Origin: Agathobacter rectalis ATCC 33656
GTDB taxonomy: Bacteria > Bacillota > Clostridia > Lachnospirales > Lachnospiraceae
NCBI RefSeq assembly: GCF_000020605.1
Contig: NC_012781.1
Location: forward strand, 77,001-141,000
Direction: 5' to 3'
DNA length: 64,000 nucleotides
Translations under genes and position numbers: made by a program
In this document: piece after piece, positions 15,319 through 24,576 of the stretch
Position numbering within the stretch: the stretch's first letter is position 1
How the letters are laid out: every line of letters begins with the position of its first letter
The notes under the pieces: model-generated
Database searches by the model: none
Told to the model about the DNA's origin: nothing
What the model saw: only the letters and a program-made list of their open reading frames with translations

Positions 15319-16533
15319 ATGAGATTAAAAGACACAGGATTAACAGCACAGGACATCAAAGACAAAGTAAAGAAGTATATGATTGAGACATATGAGCGTT
15401 TCGATTTCATCGCTGAGACTGCTGAGGGCATGTATCTATATGATGAGAATGGCACACCATACCTTGACTTTTACGCAGGAATCGCCGTAAACAATGCCGG
15501 CAGCAGAAACCCTAAGGTTGTTGCAGCAGTCAAGGATCAGGTGGATGACATCATGCATACATTCAACTATCCATACACCATTCCACAGGCACTGCTTGCT
15601 GAGAAGGTCTGCAAGACTATCGGAATGGACAAGATTTTCTACCAGAACTCAGGAACTGAGGCAAATGAGGCTATGATTAAGATGGCTCGTAAATATGGTA
15701 TAGAGAAATATGGTCCAAACAGATATCACATCGTAACTGCTAAGGATGGCTTCCACGGCAGAACCTTCGGTGCTATGTCAGCTACAGGACAGCCTGGAAA
15801 CGGATGCCAGGTGGGCTTTGGTCCAATGACATACGGCTTCTCATACGCTCCTTACAATGACTTAAAGGCTTTCAAGGATGCTTGCACAGAGAACACAATC
15901 GCTATCATGATTGAGCCTGTACAGGGCGAGGGCGGTGTTCATCCTGCAACACCTGAATTCATGAAGGGACTTCGCGAGTTCTGTGATGAGAAGGGCATGC
16001 TCCTCCTTATCGATGAGGTTCAGACAGGATGGTGCAGAACCGGAGCTGTAATGAGCTACATGAACTACGGCATCAAACCTGATATCGTTTCTATGGCAAA
16101 GGGCCTTGGCGGTGGAATGCCAATCGGTGCTATCTGTGCTACAGAGGAGGTTTCAAAAGCATTCTCAGCCGGTTCACACGGTACAACCTTTGGTGGACAC
16201 CCTGTATGCTGTGCAGCAGCACTTGCAGAAGTAAACGAGCTGCTTGACAGAGATCTTGCCGGAAACGCAAAGAAGGTTGGTGATTATTTCGCAGCTAAGC
16301 TTGAGAAGCTTCCACACGTAAAAGAGGTAAGACATCAGGGACTCCTAGTTGGTGTTGAGTTTGACGATACAATCTCAGGTGTAGATGTAAAGCATGGCTG
16401 CTTTGACCGTCATATGCTTATCACAGCAATCGGAAGCCATATCATCCGTATGGTTCCACCGCTTATCGTAAGCGAGGAAGAGTGCGACAAGGCATTTGAT
16501 ATTATCAAGGAGACTGTTGAGTCACTTTCATAG
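15319..16533 (+). CDS. PLP-dependent class III aminotransferase
   Basis: 404 residues of the acetylornithine/ornithine/4-aminobutyrate aminotransferase family. Visible landmarks are the substrate-side YLDFYAGIAVNN, the PLP-phosphate motif QNSGTEANEAMIKMAR, DGFHGRTFGAM, the Asp contacting the pyridine nitrogen in LLIDEVQTGWCRTG, the Schiff-base Lys261 in SMAKGLGGG, and HGTTFGGHPV. It transfers an amino group from an omega-amine to 2-oxoglutarate or pyruvate. The neighbouring APC permease, Fe-dependent alcohol dehydrogenase and cupin-type regulator suggest catabolism of an amine or amino acid (for example GABA or a polyamine) rather than arginine synthesis, because no arg genes are adjacent. 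Substrate is not determinable from sequence alone. Confidence 0.88.
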   Translation: MRLKDTGLTAQDIKDKVKKYMIETYERFDFIAETAEGMYLYDENGTPYLDFYAGIAVNNAGSRNPKVVAAVKDQVDDIMHTFNYPYTIPQALLAEKVCKTIGMDKIFYQNSGTEANEAMIKMARKYGIEKYGPNRYHIVTAKDGFHGRTFGAMSATGQPGNGCQVGFGPMTYGFSYAPYNDLKAFKDACTENTIAIMIEPVQGEGGVHPATPEFMKGLREFCDEKGMLLLIDEVQTGWCRTGAVMSYMNYGIKPDIVSMAKGLGGGMPIGAICATEEVSKAFSAGSHGTTFGGHPVCCAAALAEVNELLDRDLAGNAKKVGDYFAAKLEKLPHVKEVRHQGLLVGVEFDDTISGVDVKHGCFDRHMLITAIGSHIIRMVPPLIVSEEECDKAFDIIKETVESLS

Positions 16534-16604
16534 AAGGCTTGAATTATATTTGAAGCAGGCAACAGAATATATTGCGGCAGATTTTACGAGCCGGATAAAA
16601 GGAC

Positions 16605-16640
16605 AAGGGCGTCACGATTAGCTTCGTGCGCCCTTCTTTT
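16605..16640 (+). terminator. Rho-independent terminator after the aminotransferase gene
   Basis: The stem AAGGGCG..ACGA / TTCGT..GCGCCCTT is followed by CTTTT. It separates the aminotransferase from the kinase-like gene and permits partial read-through. Confidence 0.75.
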
Positions 16641-16693
16641 GAACAATATCAGCATATTATAAAGATGTATATAAGAAAAGCGAGGGGAACGAA

Positions 16694-17329
16694 ATGGCAC
16701 ATCTTGTTATTACAATAGGATGCGAATATGGCGCTAAAGGAAACCAGATTGGCAAAAAGGTTGCTAAAGACCTGGGAATCAAATTTTATGACAGGGATAC
16801 TGTAGATGAAATAATAAAAGAGGTCGGTATTCCCAAGGATATCATGGAAAAGGTTGAGGAAGGTATCACCATCGCCGGAAAAGGTGCAGAGGGTGATGTC
16901 AGAGGCTCTTTCTCCAAATATGCAGACCTCACAGAGCGTGCAATTCATGTCCAGAAAACTATAATCAGAAAATTATCAGACCGTGAGTCGTGTGTGATTA
17001 TCGGTCGTTCAGCAGACTATATACTAAAGGAACATAAACCGATTTTACGTATTTTCATATATTCACCGGATGAAGTGAGGATTGAAAACGTAATGAAGAG
17101 CCACAATTTGTCGGAGGATGATGCAAAGCTTTTTATTACTGAAAAGGATAAGCGTTATCATAAGCGTCATATGGCGCTGACAGGAAGCAACCGAGGCGAT
17201 AGACACAACAGGGATATGCTTATAGACAGCAGCCTGTTAGGAGTGGATGGCACAGCGGAGCTTATTGAGTCTCTGGCAAGAAAAGTGGTAGAGAATGAAA
17301 GTAAGACAGAAGCTGGAGGTGACAAGTAA
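16694..17329 (+). CDS. Cytidylate-kinase-like protein
   Basis: 211 residues of the Cytidylate_kin2 family. A P-loop-like GCEYGAKGNQIGKKVAKDLG opens the protein, LGIKFYDRDTVDEI follows, and the lid and base region contain VIIGRSADYILKEH and the basic ITEKDKRYHKRHMAL. Family members are often free-standing kinase-like proteins of unsettled substrate and need not act on CMP. Its TAA overlaps the ATG of the APC permease by one base (TAATG), giving tight translational coupling. This is unusual company for a nucleotide kinase and suggests a role tied to transport or regulation here. Confidence 0.75.
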   Translation: MAHLVITIGCEYGAKGNQIGKKVAKDLGIKFYDRDTVDEIIKEVGIPKDIMEKVEEGITIAGKGAEGDVRGSFSKYADLTERAIHVQKTIIRKLSDRESCVIIGRSADYILKEHKPILRIFIYSPDEVRIENVMKSHNLSEDDAKLFITEKDKRYHKRHMALTGSNRGDRHNRDMLIDSSLLGVDGTAELIESLARKVVENESKTEAGGDK

Positions 17330-18852
17330 TGGAACAGAAAAAATCAGAATTTAACAAAGTCCTGAATGCCTGGGACGTACTTGTAATTGCATTTGGAGCC
17401 ATGATTGGCTGGGGCTGGGTTGTCTCAACCGGAGGCTGGATTGAAAAGGGCGGAGTGCTCGGTGCCGCAATCGGCTTCGTTATCGGCGGTATCATGATAT
17501 TTTTCGTGGGAATGACCTACGCGGAGCTGACAGCAGCCATGCCTCAGTGCGGTGGCGAGCATGTATTCAGCTACAAGGCAATGGGTTCGACAGGCTCATT
17601 CATATGTACGTGGATGATTATCCTTGGATATGTCAGTGTGGCATGCTTTGAGGCGTGCGCTTTCCCAACAATCATCACATATCTGTGGCCGGGCTTTTTG
17701 AAGGGATATCTGTATACGGTAGCAGGCTTTGATATCTATGCTTCATGGCTTATTGTGGCGATAGTTGTGGCATTTTTAATCATGATGATAAACATTATCG
17801 GCGCAAAGACAGCAGCGATTTTGCAGACTGTGCTCACATGTATTATTGGTGGCGCCGGAATTTTGTTGATAATTGCATCGGTAATCAATGGAACAGTTGA
17901 TAACCTGGATGGACAGATGTTTGCAGGCAGCTCTGCAGGTCTGAACGTAAAGGCAATTATCGGAGTGGCAGCTCTGTCACCATTTTACTTTATCGGATTT
18001 GACGTAATACCTCAGGCGGCTGAGGAAATCAATGTTCCGGCAAAGAAAATCGGCTCAATACTTATCTTATCAGTAGTTCTGGCAGTTGTGTTCTACGCAC
18101 TTGTCATTGTTGCGGTAGGTCTTGTCATGGGCCCACAGGCAATTGTTGATTCAGAGCAGGCAACAGGACTTGTCACAGCAGATGCAATGGCTGCCGCATT
18201 CAACACAAAGATAATGGCAAAGGTTATAATAGTCGGCGGAATGTGCGGTATCGTAACCTCATGGAACTCATTTATGCTCGGTGGCTCGCGTGCCATGTAC
18301 TCAATGGCAGAGTCATATATGATTCCGAAGTTTTTTGCAAAGCTTCATCCAAAGCACAAGACACCTATCAATGCACTGATTCTCATCGGATCTCTCACAA
18401 TGCTTGCACCTTTTGCAGGCAGAAAGATGCTCGTATGGATCAGTGATGCCGGAAACTTTGGCTGCTGTGTGGCATATTGCATGGTTGCTCTTTCATTTAT
18501 TATTCTTCGCAAGAAGAAGCCGGATATGCCAAGACCTTACAAGGTTCCCGCATACAAGTTCTTTGGAACGATGGCGGTCATCATGTCAGGCTTCATGGTT
18601 GCCATGTACTGTATACCGGGAAGCGGCGGAACACTTATCGTCCAGGAGTGGGGCATCGTGCTTGCATGGTGTGCGCTCGGCGTGGTATTCTTCGTCTTCT
18701 GTAAAAAGAAATACAAGGAGTCATTTGGTACACTTGTTGAGCTCATCTCAGATGAGGATGCTGCAACACTTATGCCGGAGGCAGATGAGGTTGAACTGGA
18801 TAAGGTTATCGATGCTGCAATAGACAGGGTACTTGCCAAGAAAGCAAGCTAG
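17329..18852 (+). CDS. APC-superfamily amino acid/amine permease
   Basis: 507 residues with twelve predicted membrane helices. The first helix carries the substrate-binding glycine-rich break FGAMIGWGWVVSTGGW, and helix 6 is around SPFYFIGFDVIPQAAEE, both typical of the LeuT-fold APC family. The C-terminal tail is acidic and soluble (LISDEDAATLMPEADEVELD). It probably imports the amine or amino acid handled by the aminotransferase two genes upstream. Its start overlaps the stop of the kinase-like gene. The Fe-alcohol dehydrogenase gene follows 22 bp later. Confidence 0.9.
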   Translation: MEQKKSEFNKVLNAWDVLVIAFGAMIGWGWVVSTGGWIEKGGVLGAAIGFVIGGIMIFFVGMTYAELTAAMPQCGGEHVFSYKAMGSTGSFICTWMIILGYVSVACFEACAFPTIITYLWPGFLKGYLYTVAGFDIYASWLIVAIVVAFLIMMINIIGAKTAAILQTVLTCIIGGAGILLIIASVINGTVDNLDGQMFAGSSAGLNVKAIIGVAALSPFYFIGFDVIPQAAEEINVPAKKIGSILILSVVLAVVFYALVIVAVGLVMGPQAIVDSEQATGLVTADAMAAAFNTKIMAKVIIVGGMCGIVTSWNSFMLGGSRAMYSMAESYMIPKFFAKLHPKHKTPINALILIGSLTMLAPFAGRKMLVWISDAGNFGCCVAYCMVALSFIILRKKKPDMPRPYKVPAYKFFGTMAVIMSGFMVAMYCIPGSGGTLIVQEWGIVLAWCALGVVFFVFCKKKYKESFGTLVELISDEDAATLMPEADEVELDKVIDAAIDRVLAKKAS

Positions 18853-18874
18853 GAACAGAAAGGACAGATTATAT

Positions 18875-20059
18875 ATGGAAACATTTAATTTCTCGGAGCC
18901 ACAGGACATCACAGTGGGAAAGGGCAGTCTCTCAAAGCTGCCGGAAATAGCTAAAAAGCTTGGAGGAAAGCATGCGCTCATCATTTCAGGACCGCATCTT
19001 GAGAAGATGGGACTTGTAAAAAAGGCAGCTGATTATCTGGCATCAGTTGACATAAAAGCAGACACTTTTACAGATATAGAGGCAAATCCATCTGTCACAA
19101 CAGTGGAGAAAGCCACAGCAAAATACCTGGAGTCAGGCGCAGACTTTATCGTGGCATTCGGAGGCGGCTCACCGATGGATGTGGCAAAAGCAGTGGGCGT
19201 GGTTGCCAAATATGGCGGAAGCGTCACAGACTATGAGGGAGCACACAAGGTGCCGGGACCAATCGTACCGCTCATTGCGATACCAACCACCGCAGGAACC
19301 GGCTCAGAGGTGACAGCATTCTCTGTAATCACAGATCATAGCAGAAACTATAAGCTCACAGTATTCAGCTACGAGATATTGCCAAAATATGCAATTCTCG
19401 ATGCAGAACTCATCACAACAGCACCGGCAAGCGTAGCGGCAGCCTGCGGAATTGATGCATTTATCCATGCCGAGGAGGCGTATGTATCCACAGCGGCATC
19501 GCCATTTTCTGATGCACTGGCAGAAAAAGCGATGGCACTTATCGGTAAAAATATCCGCAGATTTGTAGCAAACAGAAACGATATCGAGGCTGCAGAAGCT
19601 ATGATGACAGGCTCACTTTTTGCAGGAATAGCATTCTCATTTGCAAGGCTCGGAAATGTGCATGCGATGAGTCATCCGGTCAGCGCATTTTTCGATGTGC
19701 CTCACGGAGTGGCAAATGCAGTGCTGCTTCCTGTAATCGCAGAGTACAATGCACTTGCAGATCATGGCAAGTATCTGACTATCTACAATGATATAAGACC
19801 GATTTCTGCGTATGCGGACGAATTTGAGCCGATGATGCTGGTAGATGCAATCAGGGAGCTTTGCACAGACATCGGAATCCCTGAGAATCTGACCATTGCA
19901 ATCAACAATGCCAGCAAAAACGGAACAGTCACAAAGGAAGAGATAGAAAGCAGGATAGAGCCGATGGCTGTCGATGCCATGAAGAGTGGCAACATTGCTG
20001 TAAATCCAAGGGCTTCACGCCAGTGCGATATCGAGATGCTGTATCGCAAGGCACTGTAA
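18875..20059 (+). CDS. Iron-containing alcohol dehydrogenase
   Basis: The start is placed at the ATG at 18875 (AAAGGA upstream). A longer frame would overlap the permease. The 394-residue product has an N-terminal NAD(P)-binding half with the GGGSPMDVAKA motif and IPTTAGTGSEVT. The C-terminal helical half has metal ligands in CGIDAFIHAEEAY (Asp, His) and two later His in HAMSHPV and VPHGVANAV. It reduces or oxidises a short-chain aldehyde/alcohol. In this cluster it would reduce the semialdehyde released by the aminotransferase (for example succinate semialdehyde to 4-hydroxybutyrate), which is inference from context. Confidence 0.92.
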   Translation: METFNFSEPQDITVGKGSLSKLPEIAKKLGGKHALIISGPHLEKMGLVKKAADYLASVDIKADTFTDIEANPSVTTVEKATAKYLESGADFIVAFGGGSPMDVAKAVGVVAKYGGSVTDYEGAHKVPGPIVPLIAIPTTAGTGSEVTAFSVITDHSRNYKLTVFSYEILPKYAILDAELITTAPASVAAACGIDAFIHAEEAYVSTAASPFSDALAEKAMALIGKNIRRFVANRNDIEAAEAMMTGSLFAGIAFSFARLGNVHAMSHPVSAFFDVPHGVANAVLLPVIAEYNALADHGKYLTIYNDIRPISAYADEFEPMMLVDAIRELCTDIGIPENLTIAINNASKNGTVTKEEIESRIEPMAVDAMKSGNIAVNPRASRQCDIEMLYRKAL

Positions 20060-20090
20060 ACTTATAAAATACAAAAACGGAGATATGAGT

Positions 20091-20654
20091 ATGGATTATC
20101 TGTCACACAATGTATCTGAAAATTTAAAAAGAATACGTCAGTCAAAGGGCATGAGCTTAGATCAGGTAGCAGAGCAGACCGGTGTGAGTAAAAGCATGCT
20201 TGCTCAGATAGAAAAGGGCACAGCGAATCCATCTATCGGAGTGCTTGGTAAAATCACAAGCGGTCTGCGAATTGAGTTTCAAAGACTTATAGATCCGCCA
20301 AGAGTGGACTATGCGCTCATATCTCCGGATGATCTGGTCCCGACAAAGGAGCTTTTGGGACAGTACAGGGTATGGACCTGCTTCCCATACGAGGACTCAA
20401 GGGAGGTTGAGGTATACCGTATCGATGTGGAGCCGGGCGGCGTGTATACAAGCGGTGGGCACGGCGAGAAAACACGCGAATATCTTACAGTCACAGACGG
20501 TGTGCTAACGGTCGAGTGTCACGACCATGTGCAGGAAATCCATAGGGGACAGGTGTATAAGTTTGAGACCGATCAGCCTCATTTGTATCGCAATGATGGT
20601 GATAGGGTGGCAAGCTGCATGTGCTTCTTTTTGGATTATACTAATATTCGGTGA
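20091..20654 (+). CDS. XRE-family regulator with C-terminal cupin domain
   Basis: The ATG at 20091 is chosen because CGGAG (20078-20082) lies eight bases away. The ATG at 20085 is too close. The 187-residue product has an XRE helix-turn-helix (about 5-65: LKRIRQSKGMSLDQVAEQTG, VSKSMLAQIEKGTANPS) and a cupin barrel (about 100-180) with HGEKTREYLTV and DQPHLYRNDGD. This layout is that of PuuR-like regulators, whose cupin senses the pathway substrate. It is last in the operon and likely regulates the amine-catabolism cluster, possibly via the dyad at 15151-15178. Confidence 0.9.
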   Translation: MDYLSHNVSENLKRIRQSKGMSLDQVAEQTGVSKSMLAQIEKGTANPSIGVLGKITSGLRIEFQRLIDPPRVDYALISPDDLVPTKELLGQYRVWTCFPYEDSREVEVYRIDVEPGGVYTSGGHGEKTREYLTVTDGVLTVECHDHVQEIHRGQVYKFETDQPHLYRNDGDRVASCMCFFLDYTNIR

Positions 20655-20659
20655 GATTT

Positions 20660-22471
20660 TTAGCCTCTCCTCACCACAGCACTTTTCCCTCTAAAAGCAA
20701 TACCGATGCTTATAATTGAATTCACACCATTATCGCGCAGCTCTGTGTCGTATTTCTTTGCTTCTATCTGTTGCAGGGCGCTGTCGGCTAATGCAGATAA
20801 ATCGGTATGTTCATCTTTAGTGTGTTTAAATTCAAAGATAAATCCGGGCATTCCCTTTGTTAAAGGCATAAGCTGAATATCAAATCGACCGAGGCCTGAT
20901 TCGCGGTTTGAGCGTATCTTGTAGCGGTTTCCAAGTATGGCACAAAGACCAAGCATCATTCCGTGATAGAAGCCTTCATTAGCTCCATCAATAGAAGAAA
21001 TGCTTTTTACCATAAAATCCTCCAGCAGAGCCTGGAGTTTTTGCGTGTCCTTGGAAAAGATAGCCTGACTGATAGATATGGCAAGGCTATTTTGGTTGGT
21101 GCGGTTTAGAACCTCCTTTTCGTAAACAAAAGTAATTTCTTTGTTCGGAATAGCAACGTCACACATGAAATTTCCATCGCTTTGCGGATAAATATTGGCA
21201 ACCTTCAGGTATCCGGCTACCAGAAGAAAGCTGTATATACTATATGGATTATTCTGAACCTCGGGATAGATAACACCGGTATCAATATAGGCTGCGATTT
21301 TTTCACCACAGAGCAGCTTATAAAGGTCTTTGGTAATTTCAGGCGTAGCTGCCTGGATAATTTCTCCGATTATCTCATTGCTGCCGGTGGATTGCCAGAA
21401 TGCTTTCGGAAAGCAGTTGTCAGAGATATAATTGATTACAGACCATGGATTAAAGATTTCTGTATTGCCAAAACGATATCCATCGTACCATTCGCTGAGC
21501 TCATTATATTTATCATCTTTTCCATAGTATCGCAGCATGTCTTTTACCTCTTTTTCAGTAAAACCAAAATAAGAGCTGTAGCCATCATCGAGAATAGAAT
21601 AGGTTTTCAGATTGTTCATGCCGCTGAAGATACTTTCCTTTGCTACACGCAGTATTCCTGTAAGAAAGCCAAAGGCAAGGTGTGGATTGTCCTTGAGTCC
21701 TCCTGAGAAAAAATTGCGCATGAAATTTACTATTTCCGGATAGAAATTGCAGGTATGCCCCTGCTGGATGGGTGTGTCATATTCATCAATGATAATGATA
21801 CATTCCCTTCCATAATGCTTATGAAGCAGTAATGATAAAAGCTGCAGACCCATCTGACAATCGACTTCATCCCCGCTGTCTCCGGCAAGAAGATGATATT
21901 GTTCTTTTTCGTAAGCGGTTAAAACAGAACTTGTCTCAAGCTCGTTATGTCGTATAAATTCTAGAGATATAAGCCTGCGGATTTTTTGAAAGGTTTCTTC
22001 CCAGGTCATGCTTTTAACATCTTTGAACGTCAAAAAAATGACAGGATACTGTCCTTGATGTTTAGTGTAGTAATCGCCGCATTGCCATATCTGTTTGTCT
22101 TTGAAATAAACAGATGTATCCTCGTTTGTTTTTTCAAAAAATACGCGCAGCATATCCATATTCAGAGTTTTTCCAAAACGCCTTGGGCGTGTGAAAAGAG
22201 ATACCATCGGCTTTTTATCCAGAAAATCACGTATCATCAGAGTCTTATCTACATAATAATAGCCGGTGGTTGCAAGCTTAAAATCAGATACACCTATTGG
22301 CAGAGATTTATTTTTCGCGAAATGATTCATGTGTATGGTTTCGTCAGGGATTAACCATTTACGTCCTTCCTTTATTGCACCGGGCAATTCACCGTTTTTG
22401 CACATCTGCTGGATTCTTCGTACAGAAAATCCCATTGCTTTTGATGCATCTGAGCAAGATAAATATTCCAT
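20660..22471 (-). CDS. AAA-ATPase-like / PD-(D/E)XK nuclease protein with N-terminal HTH
   Basis: Start at 22471: GGAGG lies seven bases before it on the minus strand, and the longer frame overlaps that site. The 603-residue product has three parts. An excisionase/MerR-like helix-turn-helix (about 1-50) begins SCSDASKAMGFSVRRIQQMC. The AAA-ATPase_like domain has Walker A TRPRRFGKT and Walker B CIIIIDEYDTP. The C-terminal PDDEXK_9 domain has GRFDIQL and FIFEFKH. The HTH fusion is less usual and points to self-regulation, since a repeated TTATGCGAAAT motif occupies its promoter. Family members are abundant in gut anaerobes and function is unknown. Defence or genome-maintenance roles have been proposed but are not shown. 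It is flanked by unrelated genes and monocistronic. Confidence 0.85.
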   Translation of the reverse strand: MEYLSCSDASKAMGFSVRRIQQMCKNGELPGAIKEGRKWLIPDETIHMNHFAKNKSLPIGVSDFKLATTGYYYVDKTLMIRDFLDKKPMVSLFTRPRRFGKTLNMDMLRVFFEKTNEDTSVYFKDKQIWQCGDYYTKHQGQYPVIFLTFKDVKSMTWEETFQKIRRLISLEFIRHNELETSSVLTAYEKEQYHLLAGDSGDEVDCQMGLQLLSLLLHKHYGRECIIIIDEYDTPIQQGHTCNFYPEIVNFMRNFFSGGLKDNPHLAFGFLTGILRVAKESIFSGMNNLKTYSILDDGYSSYFGFTEKEVKDMLRYYGKDDKYNELSEWYDGYRFGNTEIFNPWSVINYISDNCFPKAFWQSTGSNEIIGEIIQAATPEITKDLYKLLCGEKIAAYIDTGVIYPEVQNNPYSIYSFLLVAGYLKVANIYPQSDGNFMCDVAIPNKEITFVYEKEVLNRTNQNSLAISISQAIFSKDTQKLQALLEDFMVKSISSIDGANEGFYHGMMLGLCAILGNRYKIRSNRESGLGRFDIQLMPLTKGMPGFIFEFKHTKDEHTDLSALADSALQQIEAKKYDTELRDNGVNSIISIGIAFRGKSAVVRRG

Positions 22472-22514
22472 GTGGCACCTCCGCATAATAATTTAATAGC
22501 AATACTTTGATTAT

Positions 22515-22611
22515 ATTATATGTCATTATGCGAAATATAACAACTGTGATTTCATATGGATTTCGCATAACAATATGGAAATTTCGCATAGATTTCGTCT
22601 ACAAACGAAAT
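22515..22611 (-). promoter_or_regulatory. Promoter and repeated operator of the AAA-ATPase/nuclease gene
   Basis: On the minus strand TTGTTA (22543-22538) and TATAAT (22520-22515) have a 17-bp spacer. The motif TATGCGAAAT lies in the spacer (22527-22536). It recurs twice in inverse orientation upstream as ATTTCGCATA (22560-22569 and 22581-22590). A further perfect dyad ATTTCGT/ACGAAAT spans 22592-22611. Three or more sites in one promoter suggest a cooperative repressor. The HTH at the protein's own N-terminus is the best candidate. Confidence 0.65.
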
Positions 22612-22659
22612 GCTATGTTATTTATCAGGTGTTATCCTGTGTTTTCATTGGTTATCCTA

Positions 22660-22688
22660 TTGCATATATAGGTTTACCTATATATAAT
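22660..22688 (+). promoter_or_regulatory. Promoter with 9-bp palindrome before the ABC exporter
   Basis: TTGCAT (22660-22665), a 17-bp spacer and TATAAT (22683-22688). The spacer is filled by the dyad TATATAGGT-TT-ACCTATATA (22665-22684). It is a strong operator candidate for a repressor not encoded next to the gene. Confidence 0.7.
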
Positions 22689-22740
22689 GATGTACGTTGA
22701 GAAACAAATTGTTTTAAAAAGAACATCCCAGGAGGACACA

Positions 22741-24468
22741 ATGCAAACATTAAAGAAATTCATCAAATACTATAAACCCTACAAAACAGTCTTTTTCATA
22801 GACCTGCTTTGCGCAACAATAATCAGTGCCATAGATCTGGCGTTTCCGCAGCTGCTTCGCACGCTGACCAAAACCCTTTTTGCAGGAGCACCGGGAAAAA
22901 TCATTTCTGCGCTGATTCCTATTACAATAGGCCTTTTGGTGGCATATATCATACAGACTGCGTGCAGGTATTATGTGACATATGCGGGGCACATGATGGG
23001 AGCGAGGATGGAGCGCGACATGAGAAAGGAGCTTTTCGACCAATATGAAAAGCTTTCTTTTTCGTATTATGATCAGAATAATTCAGGACAGATGATGAGC
23101 AAGCTCGTATCCGATTTGTTTGATATATCAGAGCTTGCGCATCACGGACCGGAGAATCTTTTTATATCGCTTATAAAGATAATCGGTTCGTTCATTTTTC
23201 TGTTTATGATAAACCGTATGCTTGCGGTTCCTATGCTTATTCTTGTGGTGCTTATGCTTGTATTTTCATATGGACAGAATAAGAAAATGCAGGAAACCTT
23301 TATGGATAACAGGCGAAAAATCGGTGATATTAATTCGAGTCTTCAGGATACTCTGGCGGGCATAAGGGTGGTGCAGTCATTTGCCAATGAGCGCATCGAG
23401 CAGGAAAAATTTAACAGAAGTAATGAAAATTTCCTGATTTCAAAGGATGCAAATTACAGATGTATGGGAAGCTTTATGAGCGGAAATGCATTTTTCCAGG
23501 GGATGATGTATCTTGTTACGCTGGTATTTGGTGGTTTTTTGATAGCGCATGGAAGGATGGAGGCATCCGACCTTGCCATGTATGCGCTGTATATAGGCAT
23601 CTTTATCAGTCCTATCCAGATACTTGTAGAGCTGACTGAGATGATGCAGAAGGGGCTTTCGGGCTTCAGAAGATTCTTAGAGGTGGTGGAAACGGAGCCG
23701 GATATAGTTGATGCTGCGGATGCAAAACCGCTTAAAAATGTAAAGGGAAATGTCTGTTACGAGGATGTTTCGTTCCACTATAGCGATGATGATACACCGG
23801 TGCTTTCGCACGTATCCTTTGAGATACCGGCAGGAAAATCAATTGCGCTTGTAGGACCGTCAGGAAGTGGAAAGACGACAATATGCTCACTGCTTCCGCG
23901 GTTTTATGACGTGACGGAGGGCAGGGTCACAATAGATGGAAATGATGTGAGAAAGCTCACGCTTGAGAGCCTTCGCTCGCAGATTGGACTGGTTTCGCAG
24001 GATGTTTATCTGTTTGGCGGAAGCATAAAGGATAATATCGCCTACGGAAAACCGGATGCGACGATGGATGAGATTGTAGATGCGGCAAAAAAAGCGAATA
24101 TCCACGATTTTATCATGGAGCTGCCGGATAAATATGATACGTTTGTCGGTGAGAGAGGCACACGATTGTCAGGAGGGCAGAAGCAGAGGATTTCCATTGC
24201 GAGGGTGTTCCTTAAAAATCCGCCTGTGCTAATACTTGATGAGGCAACCAGTGCCCTTGACAATGAGAGCGAGCGCTTTATCCAGAAAAGTCTTGAGGAG
24301 CTGGCAAAGGACAGAACGACTATCACAATTGCCCACAGACTTTCGACAATCAGAAATGCGGACGAAATTCTCGTGGTAGCTGACTGTGGCATTGCTGAGA
24401 GAGGCACACATGAGGAGCTTTTGGCACAGGACGGAATATATGCGCGCTATTATGATATGAGCAGGTAG
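22741..24468 (+). CDS. ABC exporter, fused membrane and ATPase domains (MsbA/BmrA type)
   Basis: The ATG at 22741 follows CCAGGAGG. An upstream in-frame ATG at 22687 would place translation inside the promoter. The 575-residue half-transporter has six membrane helices (about 15-310) and a nucleotide-binding domain with Walker A GPSGSGKTT, Q-loop SQDVYLF, signature RLSGGQKQR, Walker B LILDEATSALD and switch His in IAHRLST. It acts as a dimer; since no partner gene is adjacent it is probably a homodimer exporting drugs or lipids. The promoter palindrome suggests inducible expression. Confidence 0.92.
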   Translation: MQTLKKFIKYYKPYKTVFFIDLLCATIISAIDLAFPQLLRTLTKTLFAGAPGKIISALIPITIGLLVAYIIQTACRYYVTYAGHMMGARMERDMRKELFDQYEKLSFSYYDQNNSGQMMSKLVSDLFDISELAHHGPENLFISLIKIIGSFIFLFMINRMLAVPMLILVVLMLVFSYGQNKKMQETFMDNRRKIGDINSSLQDTLAGIRVVQSFANERIEQEKFNRSNENFLISKDANYRCMGSFMSGNAFFQGMMYLVTLVFGGFLIAHGRMEASDLAMYALYIGIFISPIQILVELTEMMQKGLSGFRRFLEVVETEPDIVDAADAKPLKNVKGNVCYEDVSFHYSDDDTPVLSHVSFEIPAGKSIALVGPSGSGKTTICSLLPRFYDVTEGRVTIDGNDVRKLTLESLRSQIGLVSQDVYLFGGSIKDNIAYGKPDATMDEIVDAAKKANIHDFIMELPDKYDTFVGERGTRLSGGQKQRISIARVFLKNPPVLILDEATSALDNESERFIQKSLEELAKDRTTITIAHRLSTIRNADEILVVADCGIAERGTHEELLAQDGIYARYYDMSR

Positions 24469-24501
24469 GATTAAGGAAATTTCCACTGATTAATCATAAA
24501 T

Positions 24502-24530
24502 GAGGGGCAAAATACCTTTTGACCCTTTAA
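24502..24530 (+). terminator. Terminator after the ABC exporter
   Basis: The stem GGGGCAAAA/TTTTGACCC is followed by TTTAATCAT. It is nearly the same hairpin as the one after minE, differing in a few loop and stem positions. Confidence 0.65.
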
Positions 24531-24576
24531 TCATGTTATTATAGCTGCATAAACTAACTATATAGGAGCAGACACT

